NCBI RefSeq assembly: GCF_001541345.2
Contig: NZ_LMVL02000011.1
Coordinates: 1-64,000 of the forward strand
DNA: 64,000 nt
Source: Gillisella vitis
GTDB lineage: Bacteria; Pseudomonadota; Alphaproteobacteria; Rhizobiales; Rhizobiaceae
Reading direction: 5' to 3'
Of this stretch, positions 23,601 to 34,195 are shown one piece after another. How positions within the stretch are numbered: position 1 is the stretch's first letter; each line of letters begins with the position of its first letter. Made by a program: the position numbers and the translations under genes. The notes below the pieces were generated by a model. That model did no database searches and was not told the DNA's origin. It saw only the letters and a list, made by a program, of their open reading frames with translations.

Positions 23601-24460
23601 AGACATGGGAGCTAAAAGGCCGTTATCCCGCCATTCTGGAAGATGAAAAGCAGGGCGAAGCCGCACGCGCACTCTATGCCGATGCGCAAGCCATGCTTAC
23701 GAAAATCATCGATGAGACATGGTTCTGCCCGCGTGCCGTCATCGGCTTCTGGCCCGCCAACAGCGTTGGCGATGATATCCGCCTGTTCACAGACGATAGC
23801 CGCAAGCAAGACCTGGCCACCTTCTTCACCCTGCGCCAGCAGCTTTCCAAGCGCGATGGCCGCCCGAATGTCGCCCTGAGCGATTTCGTGGCCCCTGTTG
23901 ATAGCGGCGTGGAAGATTACGTTGGCGGCTTTGTGGTCACGGCAGGGATCGAAGAAGTGGCGATTGCCGAGCGCTTTGAGCGCGCCAATGACGATTATTC
24001 CTCCATCATGGTCAAGGCACTCGCCGACCGCTTTGCCGAAGCCTTTGCCGAGCGCATGCACGAGCGCGTGCGCAAGGAATTCTGGGGCTACGGCGCAGAC
24101 GAGACCTTTGCACCAGAAGAGCTGATCTCGGAATCCTACGCCGGTATCCGCCCAGCTCCCGGCTATCCGGCCCAGCCTGACCACACCGAAAAGGTCACGC
24201 TGTTCAACCTGCTGGACGCCACCGCCACCACAGGCGTAACGCTGACGGAAAGCTACGCCATGTGGCCTGGCTCTTCCGTTTCCGGCCTCTACATCGGCCA
24301 CCCCGATAGCTATTATTTTGGCGTGGCCAAGGTGGAGCGCGATCAGGTGGAAGATTACGCCGCCCGCAAGGGCATGGAGGTGCGCGAGATTGAGCGTTGG
24401 CTTGGGCCGGTGCTCAATTACGTGCCGAAGGCAGCGGTGGATACGGATGCGGCGGCGTGA
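20687..24460 (+). CDS. metH: Cobalamin-dependent methionine synthase
   Basis: At 1257 residues this is full-length MetH, which moves a methyl group from 5-methyltetrahydrofolate to homocysteine. Domains in order: homocysteine barrel (1-330) with zinc ligands in NCALGA and GGCCGST; pterin-binding barrel (about 355-620) starting [11 protein letters not shown]; cap; cobalamin domain with the cobalt-ligand [10 protein letters not shown] (about residue 776) and GLSGLITPS; and C-terminal SAM-binding activation domain (about 930-1240) with [12 protein letters not shown]. The reactivation domain means it works with a flavodoxin-type reductase system. GGAAGGA precedes the ATG. The palindrome upstream links it to the metF locus at 56 kb. 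GNAT gene 24482 follows by 21 bp. Confidence 0.97.
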   Translation: MLDQLFGREGANRDGAEILKALQQAARERILILDGAMGTEIQGLGLDEDDFRGERFIGCACHQKGNNDLLILSQPEAIEDIHFRYAMAGADIVETNTFSSTRIAQADYEMEGAVYDLNKHGAQVVRRAILRAEREDGKRRFVAGAIGPTNRTASISPDVNNPGYRAVSFDDLRLAYGEQIDGLIDGGADLILIETIFDTLNAKAAIFACEERFLAKGIRLPVMISGTITDLSGRTLSGQTPSAFWNSVRHAKPFTIGLNCALGADAMRPHLQELSGIADTFVSAYPNAGLPNEFGQYDQSPEYMAKLVEGFAEEGIVNVVGGCCGSTPAHIAAIAEAVKGKTPRKPAEHRPFMSLSGLEPFELTKEIPFVNVGERTNVTGSAKFRKLITAGDYNAALVVARDQVENGAQIIDINMDEGLIDSEKAMVEFLNLIAAEPDIARVPVMIDSSKFQIIESGLKCVQGKAIVNSISLKEGEESFVAHAKLIRNYGAAVVVMAFDEQGQADTYERKVEICSRAYKILTEEAGFAPEDIIFDPNVFAVATGIEEHNNYGVDFIEATRTIRQRMPLVHISGGVSNLSFSFRGNEPVREAMHAVFLYHAIQAGMDMGIVNAGQLAVYESIDAELREACEDVVLNRREDGTERLLEIAERYRGTGEAKARVQDMSWRELPVAKRLEHALVNGITEFIDADTEEARQAAARPLHVIEGPLMAGMNVVGDLFGAGKMFLPQVVKSARVMKQAVAVLLPYMEEEKRANGGTGEREAAGKILMATVKGDVHDIGKNIVGVVLACNNYEIIDLGVMVPAAKILEVAIKENVDIIGLSGLITPSLDEMVHVAAEMQRQGFNVPLLIGGATTSRVHTAVKIHPQYQKGQAVYVLDASRAVGVVSSLLSPDTRDTTIETLRAEYAKVADAHARAELEKQRLPIARARANAAKVDWASYKPKKPSFTGIKVFEDYDLRELAKYIDWTPFFQTWELKGRYPAILEDEKQGEAARALYADAQAMLTKIIDETWFCPRAVIGFWPANSVGDDIRLFTDDSRKQDLATFFTLRQQLSKRDGRPNVALSDFVAPVDSGVEDYVGGFVVTAGIEEVAIAERFERANDDYSSIMVKALADRFAEAFAERMHERVRKEFWGYGADETFAPEELISESYAGIRPAPGYPAQPDHTEKVTLFNLLDATATTGVTLTESYAMWPGSSVSGLYIGHPDSYYFGVAKVERDQVEDYAARKGMEVREIERWLGPVLNYVPKAAVDTDAAA

Positions 24461-24481
24461 TCGTCTGAAGGTCGAGGGAAC

Positions 24482-24952
24482 ATGCAGATAAGACCGGCAA
24501 ACTCTCTTGATGCCCAAGGGATGAGCAAGGCTATCGACGAGATATTTGCTGCGGGCCTGCGCAAAAGTGCGGGTGATCCTGAGTGGGTGCTTGCGCATTA
24601 TATCGACCACAAGAACCGCATTGAGTGCTCGGTTGCTCAAGATGAGGACGGTCGCATTCTTGGGTTTCAGTCGTTGCGATATGCGACGGCAGATAACCCC
24701 TATGGCACCCCTGAGGGCTGGGGCATTATCGGCACTCACGTAAGCCCACTTGCCGCACGGCGAGGGGTTGGTTCTGCCCTTTTTCGAGAGACGTTACGGG
24801 CTGCCGAAGCATTTCCGGTTCAGAATATCGAAGCGACCATTGGCGCCGATAACGATGTAGGGCTTGCCTATTACGAGGCGATGGGTTTTCGAACCTATCG
24901 CTCTTCAGATGGGTTGGTTTGCAAAGTTTACCGCATGGAGGCGGGTGCTTAG
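24482..24952 (+). CDS. GNAT-family N-acetyltransferase
   Basis: A 156-residue acetyltransferase. The acetyl-CoA loop is VSPLAARRGVGSALF (about residues 87-101) and the closing NDVGLAYYEAMGFRTYR is the usual GNAT motif B. Substrate unknown. It begins 21 bp after metH with GAGGGAAC upstream, so it is probably co-transcribed with metH, though a functional connection is not evident. Confidence 0.85.
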   Translation: MQIRPANSLDAQGMSKAIDEIFAAGLRKSAGDPEWVLAHYIDHKNRIECSVAQDEDGRILGFQSLRYATADNPYGTPEGWGIIGTHVSPLAARRGVGSALFRETLRAAEAFPVQNIEATIGADNDVGLAYYEAMGFRTYRSSDGLVCKVYRMEAGA

Positions 24953-24999
24953 AGTTCGTCAGGGAAAATAGAAATTCTCTGGATCTCTGCTCTCGAAAG

Positions 25000-26166
25000 T
25001 CATGATTTCATCACCGCCTCCGCACGCGGCATGACCTCCCTGGTATCTCCCTTCTGGGCCGTGAAGCTAAATTTCTTCCGTAGGCGCAGGATCGGCTTTT
25101 CAATGTAGTGCCAGGAGCCCATGGCGATGATGGTGGCTATCGGAAGCGAAATGGCGAAATGCAGCCAGGGTGATGTCAGCTTCGGAAAAAGGTTTACCAA
25201 GGCCTGCTGGAACGGATATCCATACAGATAGATCCCGTAGGAATAATCTCCCTGATGGTAAAGCGGAATGGGTGGAATGCGCAGCATTCCGACATAGACG
25301 GTGATATAGACCAGCATCGGCGCAAAAATGGTGCAGAGCGTGCTACCGCTCACGTCGGGAAGCGCAAAAGATGTGGCAATCGGCACTACGCAACAGATGA
25401 CCACCAAAACCCAGTGTTTTGGAATGAAACGGCGAAACAGGAAGAACACCGATCCCAGCATGAAATTGACATAGAGCATCAGGCCGCGCAGGCCGATGAA
25501 GTGGTTAAGCAGGGTGTAGCCGGGGCTTTCAGGCGGAAACAGCCCGCCCAGGCTCGACGGGCTGATGTTTTCGACCTTCAGGGCGATGATGATCACGGCG
25601 ACACAGGCCGTCGCCACCAGTGCCATCGTAGGGCGCTTTAGAAACCCAAAAATGATCAGCGCTGACATGATGGCATAGCAACCGATCTCATAGGGAACGG
25701 TCCACAGAGAGCCATTCACGGTCGATGGAAAAGGATTGTGCTCGAAGACACCCGGTAGGACATAATGGATTACGCCAAAGATATTGGCGAAATAGGCCCA
25801 GAATTCATAGGACTGAAAATAGGTCGGGAGGCTGGCGGTGGTAAACAGTGGACCGAGGATCAACGCAGCAAACACAATGTCGACCGCAAGGGCCGGCACG
25901 ATCCTGATGCCTCGATTGAGCAGAAAGTCTTTTAGTCGAAGACGTATGGCACTGCCGGTAATCAGAAAGCCGCTGAGTGCAAAAAACATTGGCAGGATAG
26001 CAGCCTGCAAGACTGTGATTCCGGGCTGCGAAAACTGATATTTTTCACCTTCGGCAATCAGGAATGAATGGTCTAGTAAAACCATGACTGCCAGGAAAAT
26101 TCTGAGGAAATCAAATCCCGGACCGATGCCTCGATGTTCATCCAAGACAGAACCAATCGACTTCAT
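25000..26166 (-). CDS. Acyltransferase family 3 (OafA/YrhL-type) membrane protein
   Basis: A 388-residue integral membrane protein with about ten helices. The family signature is near the N-terminus: an early RGIGPGFDFLRIFLAVMVLLDHSF with the conserved His, and FFALSGFLITGS. Such enzymes O-acetylate or succinylate surface polysaccharides. It stands alone, without an SGNH domain or visible polysaccharide genes, so the target glycan is unknown. Confidence 0.87.
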   Translation of the reverse strand: MKSIGSVLDEHRGIGPGFDFLRIFLAVMVLLDHSFLIAEGEKYQFSQPGITVLQAAILPMFFALSGFLITGSAIRLRLKDFLLNRGIRIVPALAVDIVFAALILGPLFTTASLPTYFQSYEFWAYFANIFGVIHYVLPGVFEHNPFPSTVNGSLWTVPYEIGCYAIMSALIIFGFLKRPTMALVATACVAVIIIALKVENISPSSLGGLFPPESPGYTLLNHFIGLRGLMLYVNFMLGSVFFLFRRFIPKHWVLVVICCVVPIATSFALPDVSGSTLCTIFAPMLVYITVYVGMLRIPPIPLYHQGDYSYGIYLYGYPFQQALVNLFPKLTSPWLHFAISLPIATIIAMGSWHYIEKPILRLRKKFSFTAQKGDTREVMPRAEAVMKS

Positions 26167-26506
26167 CTAAAATACCTCGATTATAAAAGACTAGAATTAG
26201 TTATATTGTAAAACTGATATGAACTAATTCGTAATTTGCTCAGTTTCGTTCCTTATTCAGGACAATACTGTTCAAATTTTGATCGATATATTGAGTTGAA
26301 ATTTTTGATACTGCACTTTCGTGGGAGGGGGTCTGCTTCACCCAATCGTTGGACCAGAAAATGGACGATGCTCAGGCCCCGGCATTGCCATCACAATGCA
26401 GGCCTGTGGTTATAGGTGATTGGGTTTATGGAGAGGTCAGGCCCGGTATTCTACCGGTTTAAGGAGCTTGGAGCCGTGTGGACTTTGCCGCCGTGCCGGA
26501 CGAGCG
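26167..26506. other. AT-rich intergenic region upstream of the acyltransferase
   Basis: It contains a perfect 9-bp inverted repeat, GAATTAGTT at 26194-26202 and AACTAATTC at 26222-26230, close to the acyltransferase start, a possible regulator site. Otherwise no gene or RNA feature is seen. Confidence 0.4.
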
Positions 26507-26911
26507 CTAACGCGCAGATGCAATCTGTTCGATAATGGAAATAATGATTTTGCGTGTATTAGAGTTTTTGATGCTGGCGAAACATGTGTTGAGTTCAAGC
26601 GCGTCTGACCGTGATGTCGCTTTAACCAGATCTGTCAGCTCGCTTGAACTATCCTCAGGCGGTGCGTCGACATTATCGGCGGTGTAGGAAAAATCGGGGT
26701 CCATTCCCAAGAGAGTGGCTGCAACGGCAAGTCTGCTGGCGCTCATGCCGTTGATGCCCTTTTCATATTTATGCAGCTGTTGGAATGTCACACCCAGTTC
26801 TCTTGCAACGTCGGCTTGGCTCATCCCCTTGTTCTTTCGGGCGCTTTTCAAGCGTTCACCCGCCAGGATGTTATAATCATGCACATCTGATGTTTTTTTG
26901 AGCAATGTCAT
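26507..26911 (-). CDS. XRE-family transcriptional regulator
   Basis: A 134-residue regulator with an HTH_3 domain at about residues 14-70 (LKSARKNKGMSQADVARELGVTFQQLHKYEKG). The C-terminal half is acidic, then helical, and ends KIIISIIEQIASAR. Many rhizobial genomes carry this size of XRE protein without a phage context. The start at ATG 26911 is preferred to a TTG at 26923. It lies downstream of the LuxR-type gene on the same strand, 316 bp away, so a separate promoter is likely. Confidence 0.82.
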   Translation of the reverse strand: MTLLKKTSDVHDYNILAGERLKSARKNKGMSQADVARELGVTFQQLHKYEKGINGMSASRLAVAATLLGMDPDFSYTADNVDAPPEDSSSELTDLVKATSRSDALELNTCFASIKNSNTRKIIISIIEQIASAR

Positions 26912-27227
26912 GGGCGATCTCAATAGACTACAACGGAAATTAGCTCATGCTTCGTTCTGTGTTTTGCAATATGATCAACAGTCAAAAAATGAGAGAATAC
27001 TATCGTATGTTCGTTCTATTTTAAGAATTTAATACTGTAAATTGTGTTTATTTTTGGATTTTCCTAATCAATTAGCGGGGTTTTGTTTTTTAAGGTCCTT
27101 AAATAAATATCTTTTTAATCAGCGCTTTCATCGTTTTACCATCGTTTCTTGTTCAAGTATTGAAAATTTTAAACGTTACAAAAAACTTTAAATCCGCGTA
27201 GTGGAGGAAAAGCCACCTTGACAGATT
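26912..27227. other. AT-rich spacer between the LuxR-type and XRE genes
   Basis: A strongly AT-rich stretch with T-runs, presumably holding the XRE promoter. I see no palindrome resembling a lux or tra box and no gene. Confidence 0.4.
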
Positions 27228-27971
27228 TCAGCATATCAATTTTTGCCGGAAGGCTTCTGCAATGGCGTGTGATCTGCTGACGGCGCCGAGTTTCATCATG
27301 ATATTGCCGACATGCTTGGTTACTGCTTTTTCGGAGACCCCGAAAATCACGCTGATTTCCCAATCCGTTTTGCCATTGGCAATCCAGCCGATCACTTCCC
27401 TTTCCCGTGGGGTCAGGGGATTGGCCTGCTTATGATTTTCGCTATGCAGTTCCAACGTGCGTGCGAAGATGAGGCTTGCGATCAGCGTCATGCCGGTTCT
27501 TGCCTGTGGCGAATCATCAATGTCGCTGCCGGCGAACGTCACACCCGCGCAGCGTCCGTCCAGGGATAGGATGGGGAGGGTGAAGCCATTGCTGACAAAA
27601 AACTCCTTGGCCTGATCCATCAGCCATTTTTCGTCGCGGCTTATAGCCAATGTTTTGGAAAAATCCGACCAGACGAAGGAGGGTTCCGATCTGACGATCT
27701 GCCGGATGGCAGGGTCTTTAAATGCCAGATTGTCGCGGAAATAGAGGTGCGACCATTCGTCAGGCCAGTCGGCAAGTAAAATACCCTGCATTTGCTGGCT
27801 GGGTAGCATTCCAATTTTGGGTGGAAATCCTAGAACGATATTTTTAACACCGTACCGGCATGTTTCATGTTTTGTTAAATCTACAAGATTTTTGATTGTG
27901 TCTGTTTGCTTTATTTGAGATAGAAACGATAGGGTTGCATCAAGATTTGTCGATGTTATGTCTTTAGTCAT
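27228..27971 (-). CDS. Orphan LuxR-type quorum-sensing regulator
   Basis: A 247-residue regulator: an autoinducer-binding domain (about 20-165) with the conserved pocket residues W69, Y77, D86 and P87, and a GerE/LuxR helix-turn-helix (about 182-240) starting LTPREREVIGWIANGKTDWEIS. No luxI-type synthase is in the window, so it is an orphan or solo, which could respond to another locus's acyl-homoserine lactone. It is AT-rich for this chromosome and divergent from hisC. Confidence 0.88.
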   Translation of the reverse strand: MTKDITSTNLDATLSFLSQIKQTDTIKNLVDLTKHETCRYGVKNIVLGFPPKIGMLPSQQMQGILLADWPDEWSHLYFRDNLAFKDPAIRQIVRSEPSFVWSDFSKTLAISRDEKWLMDQAKEFFVSNGFTLPILSLDGRCAGVTFAGSDIDDSPQARTGMTLIASLIFARTLELHSENHKQANPLTPREREVIGWIANGKTDWEISVIFGVSEKAVTKHVGNIMMKLGAVSRSHAIAEAFRQKLIC

Positions 27972-28293
27972 TGCTACCCATAATTTTTAAAGGGTTTTAT
28001 ATTACTTGTTTTGTATGAAAATTATATAAGACATACTTTCAAAAAAAGTCAAACCCCGCGAGAGAGGATCATCCTGACATAAATTGGGGGGTGGTGAGCG
28101 CAGTCGCCACTGAACCTGGTGAATAGTGTTTCGCTTGCGGCTCTCTTGCGGCATTCGAACCGGCGGCGCGGCTGAAAAGGTTAGGATGCATGAATATCTG
28201 CTGTGCCTTGGCATCAATCTGCGCCTGAGATATCAAAAATGAAAATTGATTGCCGCCACACTCTATCCCGCCTCCTATCCGTGGAGAATTTTC
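27972..28293. other. Divergent promoter region between the LuxR-type gene and hisC
   Basis: About 320 bp, AT-rich on the left and GC-rich on the right. Both genes should be promoted from here. No perfect palindrome or short gene was found. Confidence 0.4.
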
Positions 28294-29352
28294 ATGAGCC
28301 GCTTCTGGAGCCCGATCGTTCAATCCCTGATGCCTTATGTGGCGGGTGAACAACCGGCGATCAGCGATCTGGTCAAGCTGAATACCAATGAAAGCCCCTA
28401 CGGTCCTTCGCCGCATGCGATTGCCGCGATGCGACAGGCGGTGGATGGCACGCTTCGGCTTTATCCCGACCCGACCGGCCTGCCGCTGCGCCATGCTATT
28501 GCCAAAAGCCACAATCTCGATCCGGGCGAGGTGTTTGTCGGCAATGGTTCCGATGAGGTCTTGGCGCACACGTTTCAGGCCCTGCTGAACCATGATAAGC
28601 CGCTGCTGTTTCCGGATGTCAGCTATATTTTTTACCCAACCTATTGCCGGCTCTATGGCATCGATTTCCGAGAGATCCCCTTGAATGATGCCATGCGGGT
28701 GCGGATAGAGGATTATCGGCAGCCGTGTGGCGCGATCATCCTGCCCAATCCCAATGCGCCAACGGGCATTGCCCTGTCTTTGGCGCAGATTGAAACTCTT
28801 ATTCGTGACCATCCCGATCAGGTCGTGGTGATTGATGAGGCTTATGTGGATTTCGGTGCGGAAAGTGCCATTCCGCTGGTCAAAACCTATCCGAACCTGC
28901 TGGTGGTTCAGACCTTTTCGAAATCGCGGGGCCTTGCCGGATTGCGGGTTGGTTTTGCGGTCGGGCAACGGATGTTGATCGAGGCCTTGGAGCGCGTCAA
29001 GGACAGTTTCAATTCCTATCCGCTCGATCGGCTGGCGCTCGCTGGGGCCGTTGCCTCCTGGGAAGACCGGGAATGGTTCGAGCGTCACCGCGATCTGGTT
29101 ATAGCCAGCCGGGAGCGTCTCTCCCTCGGTCTTCAGGGGTTGGGTTTCGAGGTCCTGCCATCCTCTGCCAATTTTGTGTTTGCGCGACATTCGAACCGGG
29201 CCGGTGCCGATCTCGCCTTGGCGCTGCGGCAAAAATCGGTCCTGGTGCGCAATTTTCAAAAGCCTCGGATCGGTGATTTTTTGCGCATTAGCATCGGCAC
29301 AGATGCCGAATGCGACCGGCTGCTGGGGGCTCTGAGAGAGATATTAGGCTAA
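28294..29352 (+). CDS. hisC: Histidinol-phosphate aminotransferase
   Basis: A 352-residue class II PLP aminotransferase. It has [15 protein letters not shown] at the N-terminus, GNGSDEVL for phosphate-pocket binding, [18 protein letters not shown] and the PLP-lysine segment [14 protein letters not shown], the usual HisC set. It converts imidazole-acetol phosphate to histidinol phosphate; rhizobial paralogues can also act on aromatic amino acids. It is not beside other his genes. GGAG precedes the ATG at 28294. Confidence 0.87.
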   Translation: MSRFWSPIVQSLMPYVAGEQPAISDLVKLNTNESPYGPSPHAIAAMRQAVDGTLRLYPDPTGLPLRHAIAKSHNLDPGEVFVGNGSDEVLAHTFQALLNHDKPLLFPDVSYIFYPTYCRLYGIDFREIPLNDAMRVRIEDYRQPCGAIILPNPNAPTGIALSLAQIETLIRDHPDQVVVIDEAYVDFGAESAIPLVKTYPNLLVVQTFSKSRGLAGLRVGFAVGQRMLIEALERVKDSFNSYPLDRLALAGAVASWEDREWFERHRDLVIASRERLSLGLQGLGFEVLPSSANFVFARHSNRAGADLALALRQKSVLVRNFQKPRIGDFLRISIGTDAECDRLLGALREILG

Positions 29353-29354
29353 GC

Positions 29355-30248
29355 TCAACGATCGATCCGGCAGAGGATCGCCGTCGTGTCGTCGCTTTGC
29401 TTGAAACGTGGAAATTGTAGCCCGTCTGGATCGACCTCGCGTTCCAGATGTCGCAATTCGGTGACCAGGGCCTTCAATCCGGCGGTTGCGGCGCGTTTGA
29501 CCAGACCGGCAGGATCATAGGCCTGGTAGAGGCTGATGAGATCGGCCAGTCCATCCGAGCAGATCAGTGCCGTGGCGCCGGTCTCGATGGTCAGAGCTGT
29601 GCGAACCAGATGATCAGCGGTATCGGGTATGAGCCCCAGAGACCAGACACTGCCGCCAGGCGTGTTTTGCTGTTCGCGTTTGCTGCGTAAATTTTCCAAT
29701 GTTTCGGTGTCGCTTGTGTGGGCCATGCCGCTTGCACCGATGCCGCCCGCGCGCTCCACATGGGCGCGGGCGGCCTGCTGTTCACGCTCAAATGCATCCG
29801 GCAGAGCCATATGGGTTTCTACCCGGCCATCGTCATGCAGAAGATAAAGCACGCTATCGCCAAGGCCAATGAATTCTGCGCCATCCGGCGTTACCCGCAA
29901 GCCGGCCAGGGCCGCCAGTGGCCAGGTATATCGGGGCTGGTCGCCTGCCGCTGCGGTAAAAAGCTCATGGGCGTCAAAAGCAATGGCGCGGATCACCTCG
30001 GTGACATTGGTGTCGCAGGTCAGTTCCGTGGTCAGCCGTTTTGCGGCAAACTGGGCGATCCAGGCGGCATCGGAACCGTAGCCCTCCATGAACTGGACGT
30101 CGCCCAACCCGGTTGCGCCGTCGAGCACGAACGCGGCCTGCTCATTATATCCCAGTCTGTCCTCGTTGCTGCGGTCGCTTTTGCCCGGATCGCTGATCGT
30201 GTCGATGATGGCCAGGGCAGGGGTGGTCAAGGCTGGCGTGGCAGACAT
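29355..30248 (-). CDS. PP2C-type serine/threonine phosphatase
   Basis: A 297-residue soluble PP2C-like phosphatase. Metal-binding signatures are present: SNEDRLG near residue 26, VLDGATGLGD (the DG pair), ICSDGLADLIS and the terminal QSDDTTAILCR. No kinase or anti-sigma partner gene is adjacent. It converges on hisC with only 2 bp between stops, so the two transcripts overlap. The substrate is unknown. Confidence 0.8.
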   Translation of the reverse strand: MSATPALTTPALAIIDTISDPGKSDRSNEDRLGYNEQAAFVLDGATGLGDVQFMEGYGSDAAWIAQFAAKRLTTELTCDTNVTEVIRAIAFDAHELFTAAAGDQPRYTWPLAALAGLRVTPDGAEFIGLGDSVLYLLHDDGRVETHMALPDAFEREQQAARAHVERAGGIGASGMAHTSDTETLENLRSKREQQNTPGGSVWSLGLIPDTADHLVRTALTIETGATALICSDGLADLISLYQAYDPAGLVKRAATAGLKALVTELRHLEREVDPDGLQFPRFKQSDDTTAILCRIDR

Positions 30249-30421
30249 AGGCACTCTTTCGTTAAGCCGCAGCTTTGAAGATGCGCGAAAATTGGCCTAT
30301 CGCTTCATGGACCGCAAAATAAAAATGCCGAAAACCAAACACACTGGCGATGTTTTCGCCAATGTGTTGCTCAAAGGTGGGTGTTGCTTAAAGGAGGCGT
30401 GCTGTCTCAAAGGTCTTTTGG

Positions 30422-32149
30422 TCAGGCCGCCGAGCGGTTGCTGTCCCGCCTGTTGTTTCCGCGCATCGCAGCATCGCTTCCCGGCCCACGGATCGTTGAT
30501 CGCCTGTTCAGCTGGAACCGGCTGGCCAGTTCTGTCAGCTTGGCAGCGCCGCTGGAAAGCGCGTCGCTGATGGTGTTGATCGTATTGACCATGCCAGCGT
30601 TCTTTTGCGTCATCTGATCCAGCGCATTCACTGCGGAACTGATTTCGCCAAGGCTGGTGGATTGCTTTATTGCGGCTGTAGCAATGGCCTCGATATTGTC
30701 ATCGATGGACTGAACGAAGGATTCGATCCGGTTCAGAGCGCTGCCTGTTTCCCCGACCAAACGCACACCGTCTTTCACTTCATTGCTGGATTTGCCGATC
30801 AGTTCCGAGATTTCCTTGGCGGCCTTGGCGGAACGCTGGGCCAGTTCACGCACTTCTTGTGCCACGACAGCAAAGCCCTTGCCGCTTTCGCCTGCACGGG
30901 CGGCCTCCACGCCCGCGTTCAAGGCCAGGAGATTGGTCTGGAAGGCGATTTCATCGATGACGCTGATGATGTTGCTGATTTCTTTCGAAGCACCCTCGAT
31001 GCGGCTCATCGCGTCCACCGTCGAGTTGACAACTTTCACAGATTCGGTCGCAGCCTGGCGCGCATCACGCACCAGATCTCTGGTGTTCTTGGTGCTCGCA
31101 CTGGATTGATTAACGACGGTGGTAATGTCCTCCAATGCGGCTGAGGTTTGCTCCAGTGCGGCGGCTTGTTGTTCGGAGCGGTGAGCGAGACTGGCGGAGC
31201 TTTCCTGGATTTCCTTGCTGTTGGCGGCCACGGACGCCGTTTCCGTCAACACCTGTGCCAGCGTTTCCTGAAACTTACCGATCGACATGTTGAAGTTTGT
31301 GCGCAGATGGTCGAAGGCCGGGATGAACGGCTCGTCGATTGTCATGCGGATATTGCAGTTTGAAAGACGTTCCAGACCGGCAGCGATGGCGTCGATGGCT
31401 TTGACGCGGCCAGTCACATCGGTTGCGAATTTCACAACCTTAACGACTTTCCCCTTTTCATCGAAAATTGGATTGTAGGTTGCTTGAATATGGACGGAAT
31501 TGCCGCCTTTGCCGATGCGCAGAAATTCGTTGCTCTGATATTCGGCCGCAGCGAGGCTGCGCCAGAATTGCTTGTATTCAGGCGAGGCAGCATAGGCGGG
31601 TTCGCAGAACATCGAATGATGCTTTCCGACGATTTCGCTTAAGCTGTAGCCCAATGTTTTGCAGAAATTCTCATTGGCTGTGAGAATCTGGCCGGTTGGC
31701 GTGAATTCGATAACGGCTTGAGAGCGCATCAGCGCATCGATCTTGCCGTCACTGTCCATGGTCTTGTTTTTTGCGGCTGTGATGTCGGTTGCGATTTTCA
31801 CGACCTTGTAGGGCTTATTGCCCCGAAAAACCGGATTGTAACAAGCTTCGATCCAGATCGCTTCGCCGGTCTTGGTGAAGCGTTTGTATTGACCCTGATC
31901 GAACTGGCCGGAACCGAGTTTTGCCCAGAACTCGGCATAGGCTGGGTTTTTAACGTCTTCCGGATCGACAAAGATCCGGTGGTGCTTGCCGACGATTTCC
32001 GATTTTTGATAGCCGATCGCTTTGCAAAAATTATCATTCGCATCAAGGATATTGCCATTGAGGTCAAATTCAATAATGGCTTGGGACCGATTGACGGCTT
32101 CCAAAACGCCTTTATTGTCTGCACCGAAGCCAAACGACAACAGTCCCAT
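30422..32149 (-). CDS. Soluble chemoreceptor with two PAS domains
   Basis: A 575-residue methyl-accepting chemotaxis protein without membrane segments. Two tandem PAS domains (about 10-125 and 135-250, each with an [11 protein letters not shown] or [11 protein letters not shown] motif and a following PAC region) precede a HAMP-like linker and the signalling domain. The hairpin tip is [23 protein letters not shown]. The domain order suggests sensing of redox or a small cofactor in the cytoplasm. The C-terminus (RDSNRSAA) has no CheR-binding pentapeptide. Confidence 0.9.
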   Translation of the reverse strand: MGLLSFGFGADNKGVLEAVNRSQAIIEFDLNGNILDANDNFCKAIGYQKSEIVGKHHRIFVDPEDVKNPAYAEFWAKLGSGQFDQGQYKRFTKTGEAIWIEACYNPVFRGNKPYKVVKIATDITAAKNKTMDSDGKIDALMRSQAVIEFTPTGQILTANENFCKTLGYSLSEIVGKHHSMFCEPAYAASPEYKQFWRSLAAAEYQSNEFLRIGKGGNSVHIQATYNPIFDEKGKVVKVVKFATDVTGRVKAIDAIAAGLERLSNCNIRMTIDEPFIPAFDHLRTNFNMSIGKFQETLAQVLTETASVAANSKEIQESSASLAHRSEQQAAALEQTSAALEDITTVVNQSSASTKNTRDLVRDARQAATESVKVVNSTVDAMSRIEGASKEISNIISVIDEIAFQTNLLALNAGVEAARAGESGKGFAVVAQEVRELAQRSAKAAKEISELIGKSSNEVKDGVRLVGETGSALNRIESFVQSIDDNIEAIATAAIKQSTSLGEISSAVNALDQMTQKNAGMVNTINTISDALSSGAAKLTELASRFQLNRRSTIRGPGSDAAMRGNNRRDSNRSAA

Positions 32150-32288
32150 TTAAGATGCCTCCTACGTGATGAGGCTTTATATTTGATTTCTATTGATAAT
32201 GCGTAAACACATGAATTAGCATGTTTAAATTCAATTCATGGGTGGATTTTTGCGCTCTGTCAATTCTGGGTATGGTGCGGAAAGATCA

Positions 32289-33347
32289 TCAATCCGCCAC
32301 CACCATCAGGTCGTCACCTGCAAATTTCAGGGTGACAGTTTCGCCAATCACTGCCGGCGTAACGCCCGGATCGTTGAACATGTCGAAGGACAGCGTGGCA
32401 CCGCCGACATCCAGCCGTGTACGGATGACCGAGCCGAGAAAATGGCTTGATGTGACTTTGCCGCTCAGCCGTACATCCCCTTTGGCGCCTTCGGCGGGTG
32501 ATCCGGCTTCCGGGCGCAAAGCCACGGTGACGGTTTCGCCATTGGACTTGCCCAGTGGCTTTTTCAGGCTCACCTGCTGGTCGCCGATCAGGATCGTATT
32601 GCTGGAGGTGTCCGTTACCTTGGCTTCGATCAGGTTGAGCGTACCGACGAAGGAGGCGACGAAACGGGTTTGAGGATGATTGTAGATTTCCGATGGCGTG
32701 CCGATTTGGTCGGCGCGCCCGCCATTCATCACCACGATCCGGTCGGAAATCGACAGGGCTTCTTCCTGGTCATGGGTGACGAACACGGTGGTGATGCCAA
32801 GCTGGCGCTGGATCTGGCGGATTTCCTCGCGCAGCGACACGCGGATCTTGGCATCCAGCGCCGACAGCGGCTCGTCCAGCAGCAAAACCTGTGGCTTTGG
32901 CGCTAGCGCCCGGGCCAGCGCCACGCGCTGCTGCTGGCCGCCGGACATCTGATAGGGATAGCGCTCCGCCAGATGATCCAGATGGATCAGCTTCAGCATT
33001 TCCATCACCCGGCTGTGAATTTCCGCCTTGGGCTTCTTGGCGATCTTCAGGCCGAAGGCGACATTGTCGAACACATTCATGTTGGGAAACAGGGCGTAGG
33101 CCTGGAAGACCATGCCGATCCGGCGGCGATTGGGCGGCAGTTTCGTGACGTCCTGTCCATCAATGACAATCGAGCCGGAGGAGGGCGTTTCAAACCCGGC
33201 CACCATGCGCAGAACGGTTGTCTTGCCGCAGCCGGACGGTCCCAGGAAGGAGATAAACTCCCCTTTGTTCACCGGCAAATCGAATTCCTTGACGACGGTA
33301 TTGGCCGCGAAACTTTTGCTGACCGCTTCGATCCTGAGGAAACTCAT
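32289..33347 (-). CDS. ABC importer ATP-binding protein (PotA/FbpC type)
   Basis: A 352-residue ATPase. Walker A GPSGCGKTT, Q-loop VFQAYALFP, signature MSGGQQQRVALARAL, Walker B LLLDEPLSALD and switch His in FVTHDQEEA are all present. The C-terminal TOBE domain (about 240-352) may sense substrate. It is the last gene of the four-gene importer operon; its ATG overlaps the upstream permease stop by four bases. Confidence 0.9.
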   Translation of the reverse strand: MSFLRIEAVSKSFAANTVVKEFDLPVNKGEFISFLGPSGCGKTTVLRMVAGFETPSSGSIVIDGQDVTKLPPNRRRIGMVFQAYALFPNMNVFDNVAFGLKIAKKPKAEIHSRVMEMLKLIHLDHLAERYPYQMSGGQQQRVALARALAPKPQVLLLDEPLSALDAKIRVSLREEIRQIQRQLGITTVFVTHDQEEALSISDRIVVMNGGRADQIGTPSEIYNHPQTRFVASFVGTLNLIEAKVTDTSSNTILIGDQQVSLKKPLGKSNGETVTVALRPEAGSPAEGAKGDVRLSGKVTSSHFLGSVIRTRLDVGGATLSFDMFNDPGVTPAVIGETVTLKFAGDDLMVVAD

Positions 33348-34195
33348 CGGGTTGCACTCCTTGGGGGCATGGAAGAGGACAGCGGGGCCTGACGTGCGAT
33401 ACGGCGTGGCAACCAGCGCTGTCCGGGTTTTTTATTGGCGAATACTTGCATGAGGACCATGCAGCCCCAGGTCAGCGCGAAGGACAGAATAGCCAGCGCT
33501 GCGGGCTCATAGGCGCGATCCTGGCCGATCTTGACCATATAAGGGCCAAAGGCCGGGCGATTGAGCAGGCTGGCGAAGACGAACTCACCCAGCGAAATCG
33601 AAAAGGTCAAAAAGGCGCCGGAGACGATGGCCGAGCGGACATTTGGGAAAATCACCGCCGCAATGGTGCGCAGTCGCGATGCGCCAAGACTCTCAGCCGC
33701 TTCCGTCAGGGTGACGATGTCGATGGCGGCCATGCCATTGTCCACAGCCCGAAACATATAGGGGAGAGACAATGTGACATAGCCGATCACCAGCAGCACA
33801 TTGGTGCCATTGTCCGACATGGTGAGCGGCAGATAGGAATTGGAACCAAACAGCCGGATATAACCGAACACCAGCACGACGGGCGGAATGATCAGCGGCA
33901 GGAGGCTGACGAACTCGACGATTGGCCGCAGTTTCGGCAGCCGCAGCCGTACCCAATAGGCAGTGGGCACGACGATGACGGCACCGACCACGATCGCCAT
34001 CAGTGAGGCAAAGGCTGAATAGCCGAGGGTAGACAGAAACTCGTCGCTGGAAAACACCGAACGGTAAGCGGCGAAGCTCCACTGGCCCCGCAGCATTTGC
34101 AGGGAAAACTGGAAGGTCGCATAGAGCGGTACCAGGAAATAGGCGGCAGCGATAAGGACGATGACGGTCGAGACCAGCGGAAAGGGCTTTTTCAT
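33344..34195 (-). CDS. ABC importer permease, second subunit
   Basis: A 283-residue inner-membrane protein with about six helices and the EAA-type coupling loop in LTEAAESLGASRLRTIAAVIFP. The start at 34195 gives an ATGA overlap with the upstream permease; the longer frame to 34513 is rejected. Pairs with the 34192-35184 subunit (PotC/FbpB-like arrangement). Confidence 0.87.
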   Translation of the reverse strand: MKKPFPLVSTVIVLIAAAYFLVPLYATFQFSLQMLRGQWSFAAYRSVFSSDEFLSTLGYSAFASLMAIVVGAVIVVPTAYWVRLRLPKLRPIVEFVSLLPLIIPPVVLVFGYIRLFGSNSYLPLTMSDNGTNVLLVIGYVTLSLPYMFRAVDNGMAAIDIVTLTEAAESLGASRLRTIAAVIFPNVRSAIVSGAFLTFSISLGEFVFASLLNRPAFGPYMVKIGQDRAYEPAALAILSFALTWGCMVLMQVFANKKPGQRWLPRRIARQAPLSSSMPPRSATR

